Shown piece after piece: positions 23,991-35,061 of a stretch of DNA of 64,000 bases. The stretch lies in NCBI RefSeq assembly GCF_002994745.2, contig NC_037089.1:78640347-78704346 (forward strand), written 5' to 3'. The position numbers and the translations under genes were made by a program. The notes beneath the pieces are model-generated. The model was not told where the DNA came from. It saw nothing but the letters and a program-made list of their open reading frames with translations, and did no database searches. This DNA is from Rosa chinensis (taxonomy: Eukaryota > Streptophyta > Magnoliopsida > Rosales > Rosaceae). The first letter of the stretch is position 1. Each line of letters opens with the position of its first letter.

Positions 23991-24799
23991 TCTGTTTAGC
24001 CAACACAAACAAAACAAAAGGCGCCAGCAAGAAATATAAAACAAAATGCCTCACCCTTGATTTTAAACTCTAGACGTTTGACAGTTTAGCTGCTGTTCCG
24101 TTTTAAACCTGCAGAAAAGAGGCCGGTCAGCTACAACCTTTGGTACTTTGTAATACAATTGGGGTATACTGTCTTTTACGTACATAAATAAATTAAAGTA
24201 TTTTGTGAATTAAACAGAAAAGAATGAATCAGTGGTATCATTGCAAATTTAAAGAGGAGATCCAATTAAATGTGCTGCTATCTAAATATGAAAAGAGAAG
24301 AAAAGACGAAAAGAAAAAAAAAGAGAAGAATGAATGTTCGGATATACATAACACAAAAGAAGGCTTAATTAACAAACTGCAAGCGAAGTTCTTTCATACT
24401 CGGCTTAAGAACACAAAGGAAGAAAACCAAAACAATCAAAATGTTCAATGAAGATAAAGAAGTTTGGCACTTAAAAAGCCTGTCAACTCACAACTGAACT
24501 GGCTATTTTATTTGTTTATGTGATGGTCCATAATTCCATATTCCAGCTGATGATGTAAATTCCAATATTAAATAACAAAGATATCTATTACAGACATTAA
24601 TAAAACATAAGAATAGTTTCACAAAAAAAAAAGAAAAACAAAAATCAAAACAGAGGCAGTATAAAATAAAAATTAATACCTTTCAATTGATACGGTTCTG
24701 TCAATAAAGAAACTCTGGTTTGCAACTGGACTGGAACGTGAATGTCAACCTATTTGCAAAGTTTGGAAACAGTTAGTTTGGAAACAGTTAGTTTGGAAC

Positions 24800-25085
24800 C
24801 ATGGTCAGCACCAATACAAACCATATTAACATTTATAAAGTAGAAGTAAACATGGAATAAAAAACTGAGACATAAGAAAAATCCAAAACACGATTAGCAT
24901 CAATACAAACCGTATTAACATTTACCAAATCTATACCATGAATACAAACCATACTAACATTTATAAAGTAGAAGTAAACATGGAATAAAAAACTGAGACA
25001 TAAGAACAATCCAAAACATGATTAGCATCAATACAAACCGTATTAACATTTATCAAATCTATACCATGAATACAAACCATATTAA
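24800..25085. repeat. tandem repeat, two units of 128 bp
   Basis: AAAGTAGAAGTAAACATGG occurs at about 24837 and 24965, and the whole unit around it (CAATACAAACC, ACTGAGACATAAGAA, AATCTATACCATGAATAC) is repeated with few changes. No gene is seen. Confidence 0.8.
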
Positions 25086-25099
25086 CAATTCCAAAACCA

Positions 25100-26740
25100 A
25101 AAACAAACTAAGGTGAAGTACAAAATAAAAATTGAACTCTACTAAAGATAAATAAAAATGGGTTGGTTCCCTGAATGAAAATTTTAACAGAACATGGGTA
25201 TTCATTACCAAAAGCTTAAATCTTGTCCTCCTTTCTGCCTTTTTTTTCCCTTTCGAAAAAAGAAGAAAGAATTAAAAAACTCTCTATATTATAGATTGGA
25301 AATGTAGCAACGAACAAACATATAAGCCAATGAAAAAAACAAACATTGTAAACAGAAACAAATCAAACCAAATCGAAAGTCAAAACATCAAGAAGTAAAG
25401 GAATACGTAGCATGCATCAACCATCAAAGCCCCCATAAACAGAAAAATGAACTACTGATAAATTTTACCTGCAGTCAACCGTGATGTCGATTCAATGTCT
25501 GCGGAATCCCTAATCGTTGCCTCAGTTTTCCTACAGCAGACCTGCATAAATAGACAAATAAGAGATGTTATAACAATTATCAATTGTTTATTGGCTCCAA
25601 TCAAGATTGTTGAAATAAACATGGTGTTTTAAGGCAAGGACTGCTGAAAAAGCATTCCTACACTTATTTCTACATTTTGGGAGTGTGGTGTAGAAGTCGA
25701 ATTGTTAATTAGAAAGCTGACATTTTAATTTCCAAAATTTTGAATGTTAACTATCTTTGTTCCACACCAACATACAGCAACGAACAACTTTCTAAAGTAA
25801 AAGGACCATAAGCATTTTCAGGGATTAATAATAATTATCAAAAGCTACTTAAAGTCTGATTGTATAACACGACGAAATCAAAACCTTAATGTCGAGTACT
25901 TGTTTTGATAAGACCACAGTAACAATATCAATAACATCAACAAATACTAATTCTTTGAATTAATACTGATATGCATTTGGGGTTCTTGTTTCCAGAGAAG
26001 AATACACATATGCAGAATTTAAAGAATGATATCGCAGAAACAGGTGATCAATGTTTGAACTTCTGACTTAAAATCACACGAAATTAGTAACTTTATGGAT
26101 CAAAGGCAAGCATCAAAAAACTTAAACCATCAGAAGCTAATCTTAAACTTGATAAGACAAACAGTGAGAACATCTTATTGAAGCTTGCATAAATTTCCTG
26201 AGTAATAAAAAAGAAACAAATGTGATTCCAGATTGAAGAACCAAAAATCAACTATATTCATATGGAAAAACAATAGAAAAACGCTCAATTCATTGTCTAA
26301 TGAAAGGCACATAACAGGTGTAAAAAAACTTACAAATTTTATGAATATGAATTTATTGCAGATCAATTTTAAGGTGTTAAAAAATAAAATAAAAAACTGC
26401 TTAAGATCAAAATACTAACAGAATTTGGCAGAGAACTAATACAAATCCAAAGGCAATCAACGTTAATTAAGTATATGCATTTGTAAAATTGAGTTTAACA
26501 TTAGACAAAGAGAGTGAATACAGTTGAAACCAACTTAAATGGTTGGTTTTGATAAGCAAGAGATGTTTTTTAAATCCATTTGAAAATCATAACAGCAATT
26601 TGAACAGACCAGGCCAATCAGAAGTATCAATTCTTTATTACCAAAACTATTGAAAAGAGTGATTTCTAATATCTAAAGCACACTAACTACATTTTGTATA
26701 TAAAGAATTTGAAAATCTATACCTCAATGCAAGACAACTG
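25100..26740. other. AT-rich non-coding stretch
   Basis: Only short ORFs, without domain features, are present. Splice-like CAG/GTA sites are scattered but no exon could be assembled. Confidence 0.4.
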
Positions 26741-26746
26741 AAGAAT

Positions 26747-26967
26747 CTGCCTGCAAACTGTTCCTAAATTCTGCAAAATACAGTGGCAACAATCAAAGAA
26801 TTTAATAATACCATCGGTATACACACTATAAACTAAGTGGAAAAATTATCTAATATAATTTTACAGTGTATACCTGAATAACAATAAAAAAGCAAGATAA
26901 CACTGATCGATAGACAAAGGAACAGCAGCAGCAAAACGATGCTAAGATTCTTTTGCATAAAATTTGA
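26747..26967 (-). pseudogene. diverged copy of a membrane-segment exon pair
   Basis: On the minus strand, FMQKNLSIVLLLLFLCLSIS and a small block NLGTVCRQ match the exon pair at 30712-30977. The upstream acceptor reads CAA instead of CAG, so this copy probably cannot be spliced as its partner could. The function of the parent is unknown. Confidence 0.45.
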
Positions 26968-28169
26968 AGAAGCCAAATAAAACAACAATGAAACATTGAA
27001 ATTAATTGTTAAACTACAAACACTAATTTCAATACAAAGTTTCTGTATGCGAAAAAAAGAGAGAGTCAGTTTTGATATCAGAGGCCAGACATATAGAAAT
27101 ATTTGATTCATTTATTGTTCAGACTATATGAACATCAAAATTTTAGTTTGATCTTACAATTTATGATCAGTTTCCTTCTATACTCAATACATTGCCTATA
27201 CTTACTTTCAATCTATGATGGATATTAATTTTGACCACAGGTTGGATGCTAAGGGTACTGCAGAGTGGGCTGTAGACATCTGTACTATTGCCTAAACTTA
27301 CATAGTAACATAACTGCATTTTACTAAATGAACTAAAGCAATGGACAATATGACAGATAAGGATGAAATTTCAAAAAATGCTCATTATAGCGTCAGTTTC
27401 AGAATCATCAACTCCCATGCCTGATTTTATAATCAGTTTATAAAACTTATCTCACAATTTATAATCAATTTCCTTCTATACTTAATAATTCATTGACTGA
27501 TACAAATTGTGATAGACGACAATTGTAATCATTGACAGAGAAAAAGGGAAACTCAAATGGAACTAATTCAGATTGGATCAACAAAATGCGGAGGACACCA
27601 AAATGATTTAGCAGTGGGTGCCTATTTTAATATATTGGAGTCGACTAATACTATTTCGTAAAGAGTTTGAATATGCACAGTTGATCAATTCTGTTTAGGA
27701 TAAATGCAGAAACTAAGCCTTAATGGGTGTGTAAAGGTATAGCTGCCAAACAAAAGAAAACAATTCATACTATGATTGTCCTATCCAAATTGATATACAA
27801 AATCATATCTAACTTTGTTAAATTGCAGACACAAAAACAAACTCGCATTATTTGGGAATTCTGTACTTCAGTGCTTTCTAAATCAATTGCTAAATTCATA
27901 ATTATGCTCTAGATCCAATTCCTGGGTGACTGCCTTTGCCTAAACATCTTACCTCTTAAAGGAGCTATCTCCCTCACTCTCCACAGCCTACCTTAGGAAG
28001 TATATAAGAAAGTCAAATTATGGACCACTTCTTCAACTGCAGTTAATTGCGAATGAAAGCTTTTTTTATAGTAGAATGTACGATTAAGAGAAAAAGAGAT
28101 CATAATAATGATAAAAAATTAGAAAAGAAAATCAAACAAAGATAGGAGATTAGAAGAAGGCACACTTGG

Positions 28170-28375
28170 TCTTCCCATACGATGCAGGGTCCCTCTTAGA
28201 ATTAAAATTTTTATTTATATTAGTTGCTCAATTGAAATAAACTCAATAAATCCCTTTAAAGACAACACCATCATTCGTTCAAAGATGCAGGTGTCCCTCT
28301 TAGAATTAAAATCTTTATTTTTATTAGTTGCTGAACTGAACTAAACTCAATAAATCCCTTTAAAGACAACAACAT
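28170..28375. repeat. tandem duplication of about 105 bp
   Basis: GTCCCTCTTAGAATTAAAAT and AATCCCTTTAAAGACAACA each occur twice, near 28190/28295 and 28248/28353. No gene is seen. Confidence 0.75.
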
Positions 28376-29090
28376 TCTTTTTCTTCCAGTAAAACCTGAT
28401 CACCCAAAAACAGTAACACCTCTTTTCACTATTCTTCTACTTATTTTTATTATAAATTTTCTCTTATTGATAACTCTTTCTTTGTCATCTTCACAGTTAT
28501 ATATAAAACTCACACAACAATATACCAAAGAGACTTTTCATTTTCCAATAAAAAACTTTCATAATTAGTTGCATATTTTTTATTTCAGATCTTCCTTGTT
28601 TGGTGATTTGCTGCCATGGATTGAAATATTTCAGCTCAAGAAAGCAACCACAATATCTTAAAAGCTGCGCTGAGAGGTATACCCCAAAATTGAAATAGGG
28701 CGAAGGGAATTGATAGACCACACACACATCCATACCCTAGGGTATGCAGCTCATAGGCAAGTATAATTCAAAAAACAACTATAGTCATGCATAACATGCA
28801 AGAAAACAAAAGACTCAGACCTCAAATTGCACCAAATTCAAAGACAATACTTCCCACGTTTGAAATTTTTACAAAGATTTGTTTACAACCATCCCAGAAT
28901 CAAAGCCTAATAATAGTGAATAGTCCATGGAGAAATTTAACCATTCCTTAGATACTAAGGTCTTTTTTCACTTAATCGAAGCATGTAGTAAACACCCGAA
29001 GTAGCCACTATAATAGCAATTTGAAAACTAACAAAATCGTTTACACAAACGACCTTTAAAATCAAAAGCATAGATGGTGACTCATTTTCA

Positions 29091-29345
29091 ACCAGATTGG
29101 TTAACATTGATTGCTATTGATTTTCAAATGCCTAATGTTTAAAACACTAATTAATATCTGAAGTTGCCATAAAATTTAGACTGAGCAAATTATACCTAAA
29201 GCTTTAAAATTAGATTATCGAATCAGATTGGTTAACATCGATTGGCATTGACTGTCATATATCTACTATTTAAAACAGTAATGTCTAAAGCTGCCATAAA
29301 ATTTAGACTAAGCAACTTATGTCTAAAGCTTTAAAATTAGATTAC
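29091..29345. repeat. tandem duplication of about 130 bp
   Basis: CAGATTGGTTAACAT and GCCATAAAATTTAGACT, then AGCTTTAAAATTAGATTA, occur twice in the same order. No coding potential is seen. Confidence 0.75.
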
Positions 29346-29929
29346 AATTGGAAAGCTTTGAAGTTATATATCTGGCACTATAATTAGGAATATGAATATA
29401 TCATTATCACAAAATTGGGAATTATATTAATATAGCAGAGGAGTTTACCTAAGCCCTGACCAAGTTATGACCAGAAACTTCGATTGAAAGAAATGTGCTA
29501 AAGCCTTGGGAAGTATCTGATGATAAAATTCTGTGGGAATTAAAGACACAGTTAGATTGGCTTTAAGGAGAAACTAAGGCATAAGAATGCCAATATAAAT
29601 AGGATTACAAATCAAACACAAAAACAAATCAAAGAAGCAATTAAGAGCAGTTTACTGAAAACCAATGGCGTTTAACAGTTGCTTAGCTTTATTGAACCAC
29701 CCGCACAACTCAATAACACAGGAAAAAAAAGAAAGGAAGGTAAAACCAAACCCAAAGGCCAAAACCAACTAACCCAACAACCAAGAATCAAAATCTTCTT
29801 TCTGTTCTCATATCAAAACTAACATCAAAATCATACACTAACAAATAAAATACATTTACTTTTATCCAAATAAGCCTAACTTTCAGTCAGTAAGAAGAAC
29901 TGAATGATGATTCCCCTTTCTGGGTAGCT

Positions 29930-30600
29930 AAATGATAACACCTATCTCCTTTCCTCTACTCTTACCCAAAACCACCATCCCCCTCAAAAACAAAAGAAGA
30001 AAAAATCCAACAACAAAAATCACAGAACGATTCAAACCACATACCTTTGCAACCGGTTTTTTCTTTCCACTCTCTTTTTTCGCTTTTTTCGATCCCAGAC
30101 CCAATAGATCTTCTCTTTTCCTCTCTTCTATCCCTCTTTGCAGACCCGATAGATCTCCTCCTTTCCTCTTTCTTACAAATGTAACAATCAGAAACAATTA
30201 TCCTCCATAAACAATTTCTAAAAATAACCCAAAACTATCATCCCCCTCAAAAACAAAAAAAAATCCAACAACAAAAACCAAAGAAGGATTCAGACCACAT
30301 ACCTTGCAATAGATCTTCTCCTCTCTCTTCTTTCGCCTGGACAGAACTGAAATTGTTTGTAAGCCACTGAATCGCAGCCCGATCGTTATCCAAGACTGAG
30401 AAATGCAAGGACGAAAATGACCCGATCGTTATACCTGTCCAACGCTGACAAAAGGAAGGACAAAAACGACTTTTCCGCCAACCTGATATTCTCCTTGAAC
30501 AGTGAGGACAAACAGGTTTTTCGCTTCTTAGCAATAGTGTAACAGTGTTATTCACCCTTTATATATAGAACAATTTTGTTCTAGCAATCTTTTTCCTCTT
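29930..30600 (-). other. duplicated leader/first-exon-like segment with TATA (second unit)
   Basis: On the minus strand TATATATAAAGG (near 30560) is followed by a pyrimidine/purine-biased leader ending in GCAAG|GTATGTGG splice-donor-like sites at about 30305 and 30045. CAAAAACAAAA and CAACAACAAAAA stretches repeat. It matches 33960-34470, so two tandem units share the same promoter-like start. Confidence 0.45.
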
Positions 30601-30711
30601 CTGTGCCTGATATCTGATGCCATAACTACATTGAAAACCAAGGGAATTAAAATCAAAAATGACTTGAAACCACTTTTATAATCAAACCTCAATCCAAAAC
30701 ATTACAACAAC

Positions 30712-30977
30712 CTGAGTGCACACTGTCCCAAAGCTCTGCAAAATTAACATAAAGGAAAAACTAATTACAAAATACAACATAGTTACTCAAACATACATAG
30801 TTATATAATGTATTTTGCACAAAAAACACACACAATGAAAGCAAACAAAGCCGCTAATTGAGCAAACAAAAATTCAAAGTTCATACCTGAATAAGAATGA
30901 AAGATGCAGACAACGTGAAACAGTAGAGACCAAGGAATAGTGGCAGCCCAATGATGTTTAGACTCTTTTGCATAAAT
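30712..30977 (-). other. possible exon pair encoding a membrane segment
   Basis: Exon-like 30887-30977 (CAG acceptor, GTATGA donor) encodes NIIGLPLFLGLYCFTLSASF, long and hydrophobic enough to cross a membrane. A 24-nt mini-exon follows at 30712-30735 (SFGTVCTQ) with proper GT-AG sites. I do not recognise the protein, and no other exon of it was found between this point and the TATA-like site at 34460. A related pair lies at 26747-26967. Confidence 0.4.
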
Positions 30978-31799
30978 TCTGTAAAAAGCAAACATAACTG
31001 TAACATACTTATCAAATTAATTATATAACTACAGAAAACAATACCAATACCATATTTGTTAAACCAAACCAAAAACAAAAGAAAAAAAAAGTACAAAAAA
31101 AAAGGAAAATTTTTTTTCTTACAACAACAAATTCTTATTTCAATTTGATAAAAGTACGTAAACAACCACGCTCATATAGTTAGGCTTTAAATATTCATTG
31201 TTGCATTATTTGAACTTTTATAGAATTGCAAGGACCTAGGAAAAAAAAAGAAGAAAACTAAGTTCAGCAGCCAAATTGGATTCATTTCAACTGTTGGTAC
31301 TCTTCAAAGCTAACCATGGAGTTTAGAATTAGGAGACCAGACCAAAAGTCTGTGAAGATCCACTTTAAAAAAAAATAAAAAGAAAAACAAAGAACTTTTT
31401 CCTAATAAAGCAAAAAAAAAAAAAAAAAAATCTGGATAACTTTTTCATTTTTGTCCTTGCTCTTCTCTGTGTATCCAAATGATTGGAGTTGACATGCTCA
31501 TTAGATCTACATTCGTGATTACTCACTGTTTTTTCAACAATCTGGATAACTCTTCTATTTTTGGGTCCGTTCTGGTTTGAATTTTAGTTTTCAGTTGGAA
31601 GAAATAAGTCCATATTGCACAAAAAAATCGCAATTACATGGGTAATAGCATCTAATATGTTGATGTAAGAATATATAATTTTCAAAGATCGAGGCTTTGG
31701 TATCTCAGTTAGGCTGAAGGAGTCATCTTTATTATCCTCACCAACCCAAAACACTGTCTCATACTACCATACACATACAAAGTCCAAATCCCAGTGAAG

Positions 31800-32739
31800 A
31801 ACATATAAGAATTCATTTACAAAGCTGCAGTACACAGAAAATCATAAAATAGTAAATATTACACACACACACACACCCCACTATATGTATACATGTATCA
31901 GTATGAGTATATATATATATATATATATGTCACTATATGTAAGGCATCTATATCTATATATATGTATGCTCCTGGTGAAATTATAATACACATATATCTA
32001 TATCACTAAATGTATATATGAGTATAAATACATATAGTATATATATGGTTGCCTATATCTATATATATGTTGGGCATCCCATGCATCTCAAACATCACAA
32101 TTCACAACTCATCAAACTTCTCTCTCTCTCTCTCTCTTCAGGACTCTCTCTCACTTCATCAGCAACCGGTTTCAGATCGGCCGGTAAGTCCACACCAGCC
32201 ATCATATATTATATTCACAGAGCTTTTCAGTACTACCCATCTCTGATCTCCAGTAACATTTCTGGTCATTACAGAGAGATTTTGGGTAGGATCGAGTTCA
32301 AAAGGGTGGTTCAAATGTAGACATGATCAAGAGCTTTAGTCATATATATAGTACTTAAACCCCATCTGAGTTTGCAATTAGCTTATTATCTTCGATCTTC
32401 CCCAATCTTTCTGGTACTAATTAAAAGCTCATATGGGTGGTCAAAACATCCATATATGATCAAGAGCCTTGAAGATATATGTATATAAATACACACGTAG
32501 TTATTACTTACAGATGTTCTTAAGGTTGTTCAAGGTTTCTGAATCAGTGTACTAATTTCACCTCATTTCATATGCAGTACTATAGAGAGAAAGGTTTCTT
32601 ATCGTACAACTAAAAAGAGAGACGTGCAGGATTAAGTTGAACATATAAGAATTCATATAAAAAGCTGCAGCACACAGAAAATAGTATATATTATACACAC
32701 ACACCCCCCACTATATGTATTCATGTATCAGTATAAGAG

Positions 32740-32778
<39 letters not shown>

Positions 32779-33310
32779 TCCGGCTACACTAAGGATGTCC
32801 TTAGTTTTTCTTAGGTACGAATTTCCGGTTTTCACCCACTTTCCGATCAAATTTTCACATCTTAACCGTTCAGTTTTTAGGTCCTAATGTATAGATCACC
32901 TCTGCAAAATTTCAGCCAAATTGGTGATCATTAAGGCATCCAAAACTGCAAATTACAACAATGTAAACAAACGGTTCCGGTTCGACAGATTCGGTTCGTT
33001 CGTATAAATTGCAGTTTTGGACGCCTTAACGATCACCAAATTGGCTGAAATTTTGCAGAGTTGATCCATACATTAGGACCTAAAAACTGAACGGTTAAGA
33101 TGTGAAAATGTGATCGGAAAGTGGGTGAAAATAGTAAATCCGTTCCATAAGAAAAACTAAAGACATCCTTACCTGAGAAAATCCTTATATATATATATAT
33201 ATATCGCTATATGTAATGCATCTATATCTATATATATGTATGGTCCTGGTGAAATTATAATACACATATATCTATATCACTAAATGTATATATGAGTATG
33301 AATTAAGGAA
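31800..33310. repeat. direct repeat with CA, TA and TATC microsatellites
   Basis: Two copies (31802-32040 and 32641-33300) share CATATAAGAATTCAT, AAGCTGCAG, an (AC)n tract, CCCACTATATGTAT, GGTGAAATTATAATACACAT and TATCACTAAATGTATATATG. The second copy is interrupted by a foldback element at 32776-33187. CT repeats also lie near 32120-32150. Confidence 0.8.
32776..33187. mobile_element. foldback MITE with arms of about 170 bp
   Basis: Two long arms (about 32788-32960 and 33010-33172) are imperfect inverted copies: AAGGATGTCCTTAGTTTTTC pairs with GAAAAACTAAAGACATCCTT, and TTAGGTCCTAATGTAT with ATACATTAGGACCTAA. It sits in a TA tract inside one arm of a direct repeat, and the other arm shows the empty site. 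It has no ORF. Confidence 0.85.
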
Positions 33311-33959
33311 TACATATACAAAGAGTACAGCACACAAAAAGAGATGGGAATTATAGGCAACCAACCTGAGAAAGATGATTGGAATGTCAACAGCAGCTTG
33401 ACAATTGACAACAGCTCAAATGCTACCTAATCTGCATACAATAAATCCAACTGATAGAATGAAAACACAAAGCTAAATGACTATATATATTATTCGTAAA
33501 GTTTATCTAATCCCATATATTACAGACTAACATACCCAAAAACTAAGCCATCCCATGAACCTCTGATTACAGAAATAATTAGTTGCTCCGATCTTTAACA
33601 ATAATAGTTGCTCATATTGTTCACCAAAAAAAAAAAAAAACTCAGAGAACTGAGCTGCGAGGAGCGAGGTTGAGAACATGAGGCATTAGAGAGAGAGAGT
33701 TGAGAGCTTCAGTTATTATTTTGCAACTACAATAAGAGTATAATCACTTGTGGCTGCCAGGAGATTTTACCAAACATATACCCAAATCAAACACACATCT
33801 CTTCCAAAACCCAGTAACCTCTTCGACCAAATTCTTCAATCTCTCCACTTCTTTATCCTACCCCAACAATCTACCATCAAAATCAAAAACCTTACATCAA
33901 ATCGAAAAGAATAGACCCTACAACTTAGAATCAACTTCAATCAACCAAGAAAACCCCCA

Positions 33960-34470
33960 ATTCAATCAACCAACAAAAGTATCACCCCCCTCAAAAACAT
34001 CTAACAAAAGAAGAAAAAAATCAAACAACAAACAACACAGACCGATTCAAACCACAAATCCAATACCTTGCAACCGGTCTTTTCTTTCTTCTCTCTTCTT
34101 TCCAGAGCTCACACATCTCCTGCTTTCGCCTCTTATATTCCTCTTTTCTCTCTGCTCTCTTCTTTCGCTTTTGTTGATCTTGATGGTCTTTTCCTTCTTC
34201 TCTCTTATTTCCAGAGCTCACAGTTCTTCTCCTTTCTCCTCTTCTATGCCTCTTTTCTCTCTGCTCTCTTCTTTGGGTTTTGTTGATGTTGATGTAAAGC
34301 CACCGAATACCAACCCCGAGTCCCCGATCATTTGGATACACAGGGAAGATCAAGGACAAAAATGACTTTTCCGCCTTCTTGATATTATCCTGGAACAGTG
34401 AGGACAAATAGGGCTTTTCCGCCCCTTATAAGAAACAGTAAAACAGTATTTTTCATCCTTTATATATAGA
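33960..34470 (-). other. duplicated leader/first-exon-like segment with TATA (first unit)
   Basis: It resembles 29930-30600: a minus-strand TATATATAAAGG near 34458, CAGTGAGGACAAA, a CT-rich leader and a GGTTGCAAG|GTATTGG donor-like site near 34070. Within it, TCTCTTCTTTCCAGAGCTCAC recurs about 110 bp apart. Long ORFs across it on both strands follow the CT bias and are not credible proteins. Confidence 0.45.
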
Positions 34471-34715
34471 AAAATTTTGGTCTATGATAGTAGAAGCTTC
34501 TCTAAAAGCTTTTGTAGAAGTATCTTGCTCTCTCGTACGACAATGACGTGCTTGGCGTAGTAGGGTTAGATAGAGTAGTTTGCCTACAAGGCTAGTTAAT
34601 TTTGTTAGCATAGACTACTCAAAGCTTACGTTGCCTATTTAGAGTAGTCTATCTTGTACTATCCTTTGGCCATGATCAAAATTTGTGAACTCTTTACCTT
34701 AAAGAAAATATAAAG

Positions 34716-35061
34716 AGAAATACACCGCACAATAATATTTTTGAACTCAACACCTTGATTTTATTTTTATGAATAGAGGATAAATTGGAAGAGATTATCA
34801 AACTTGTATTTTATTTTATTAAAGAAAAAGAGATAGGGACATGAAACCTAACCACTCGAAAAGAAAAATGGAGTGACTAAAATGATACTACTTCCTAACA
34901 TTAAAAAAAATAAAATAAAGAAGACAAATTCAACCAATAAAGTAAAACTAACGGAACTCAACGCCTTGTTCTAGTTCAATTTTGTTCAATTTTTTTCTGA
35001 AAAAAAAAAAACCTCGCCAGGCTAGTAAATTCCAAGCTGCACCATGATCTTTGGGGTTATG
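34716..35061. repeat. dispersed flank repeat next to the F-box gene
   Basis: TTTTATTTTTATGAA, then CATGAAACCTAAC and GGAGTGAC, is shared with 19080-19200, 42775-42910 and 49770-49920. The latter three form the corresponding parts of the tandem blocks. Confidence 0.65.

Larger units (their letters stand above)
19309..34715. other. 15.4-kb interval present only in the first duplicate
   Basis: In the second duplicate, the sequence left of this interval runs (apart from copia C) straight into the sequence right of it. AAAGAGAAATA stands at both edges (near 19298 and 34710). The interval has no intact gene. It contains degraded gene pieces, several tandem and direct repeats, two related units of about 4 kb and AT-rich microsatellites. 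Either it was inserted into the first copy or it was deleted from the second. Confidence 0.6.

Noticed and set aside
24800..25085. CRISPR-like direct repeats
   Set aside because: There are only two long units without spacers, in plant nuclear DNA. It is a plain tandem duplication.
33748..34407. Long ORFs on both strands (205 and 128 codons)
   Set aside because: They cross a CT-biased leader-like segment with splice-like sites. The proteins are low complexity and the related segment at 29930-30600 does not preserve them.
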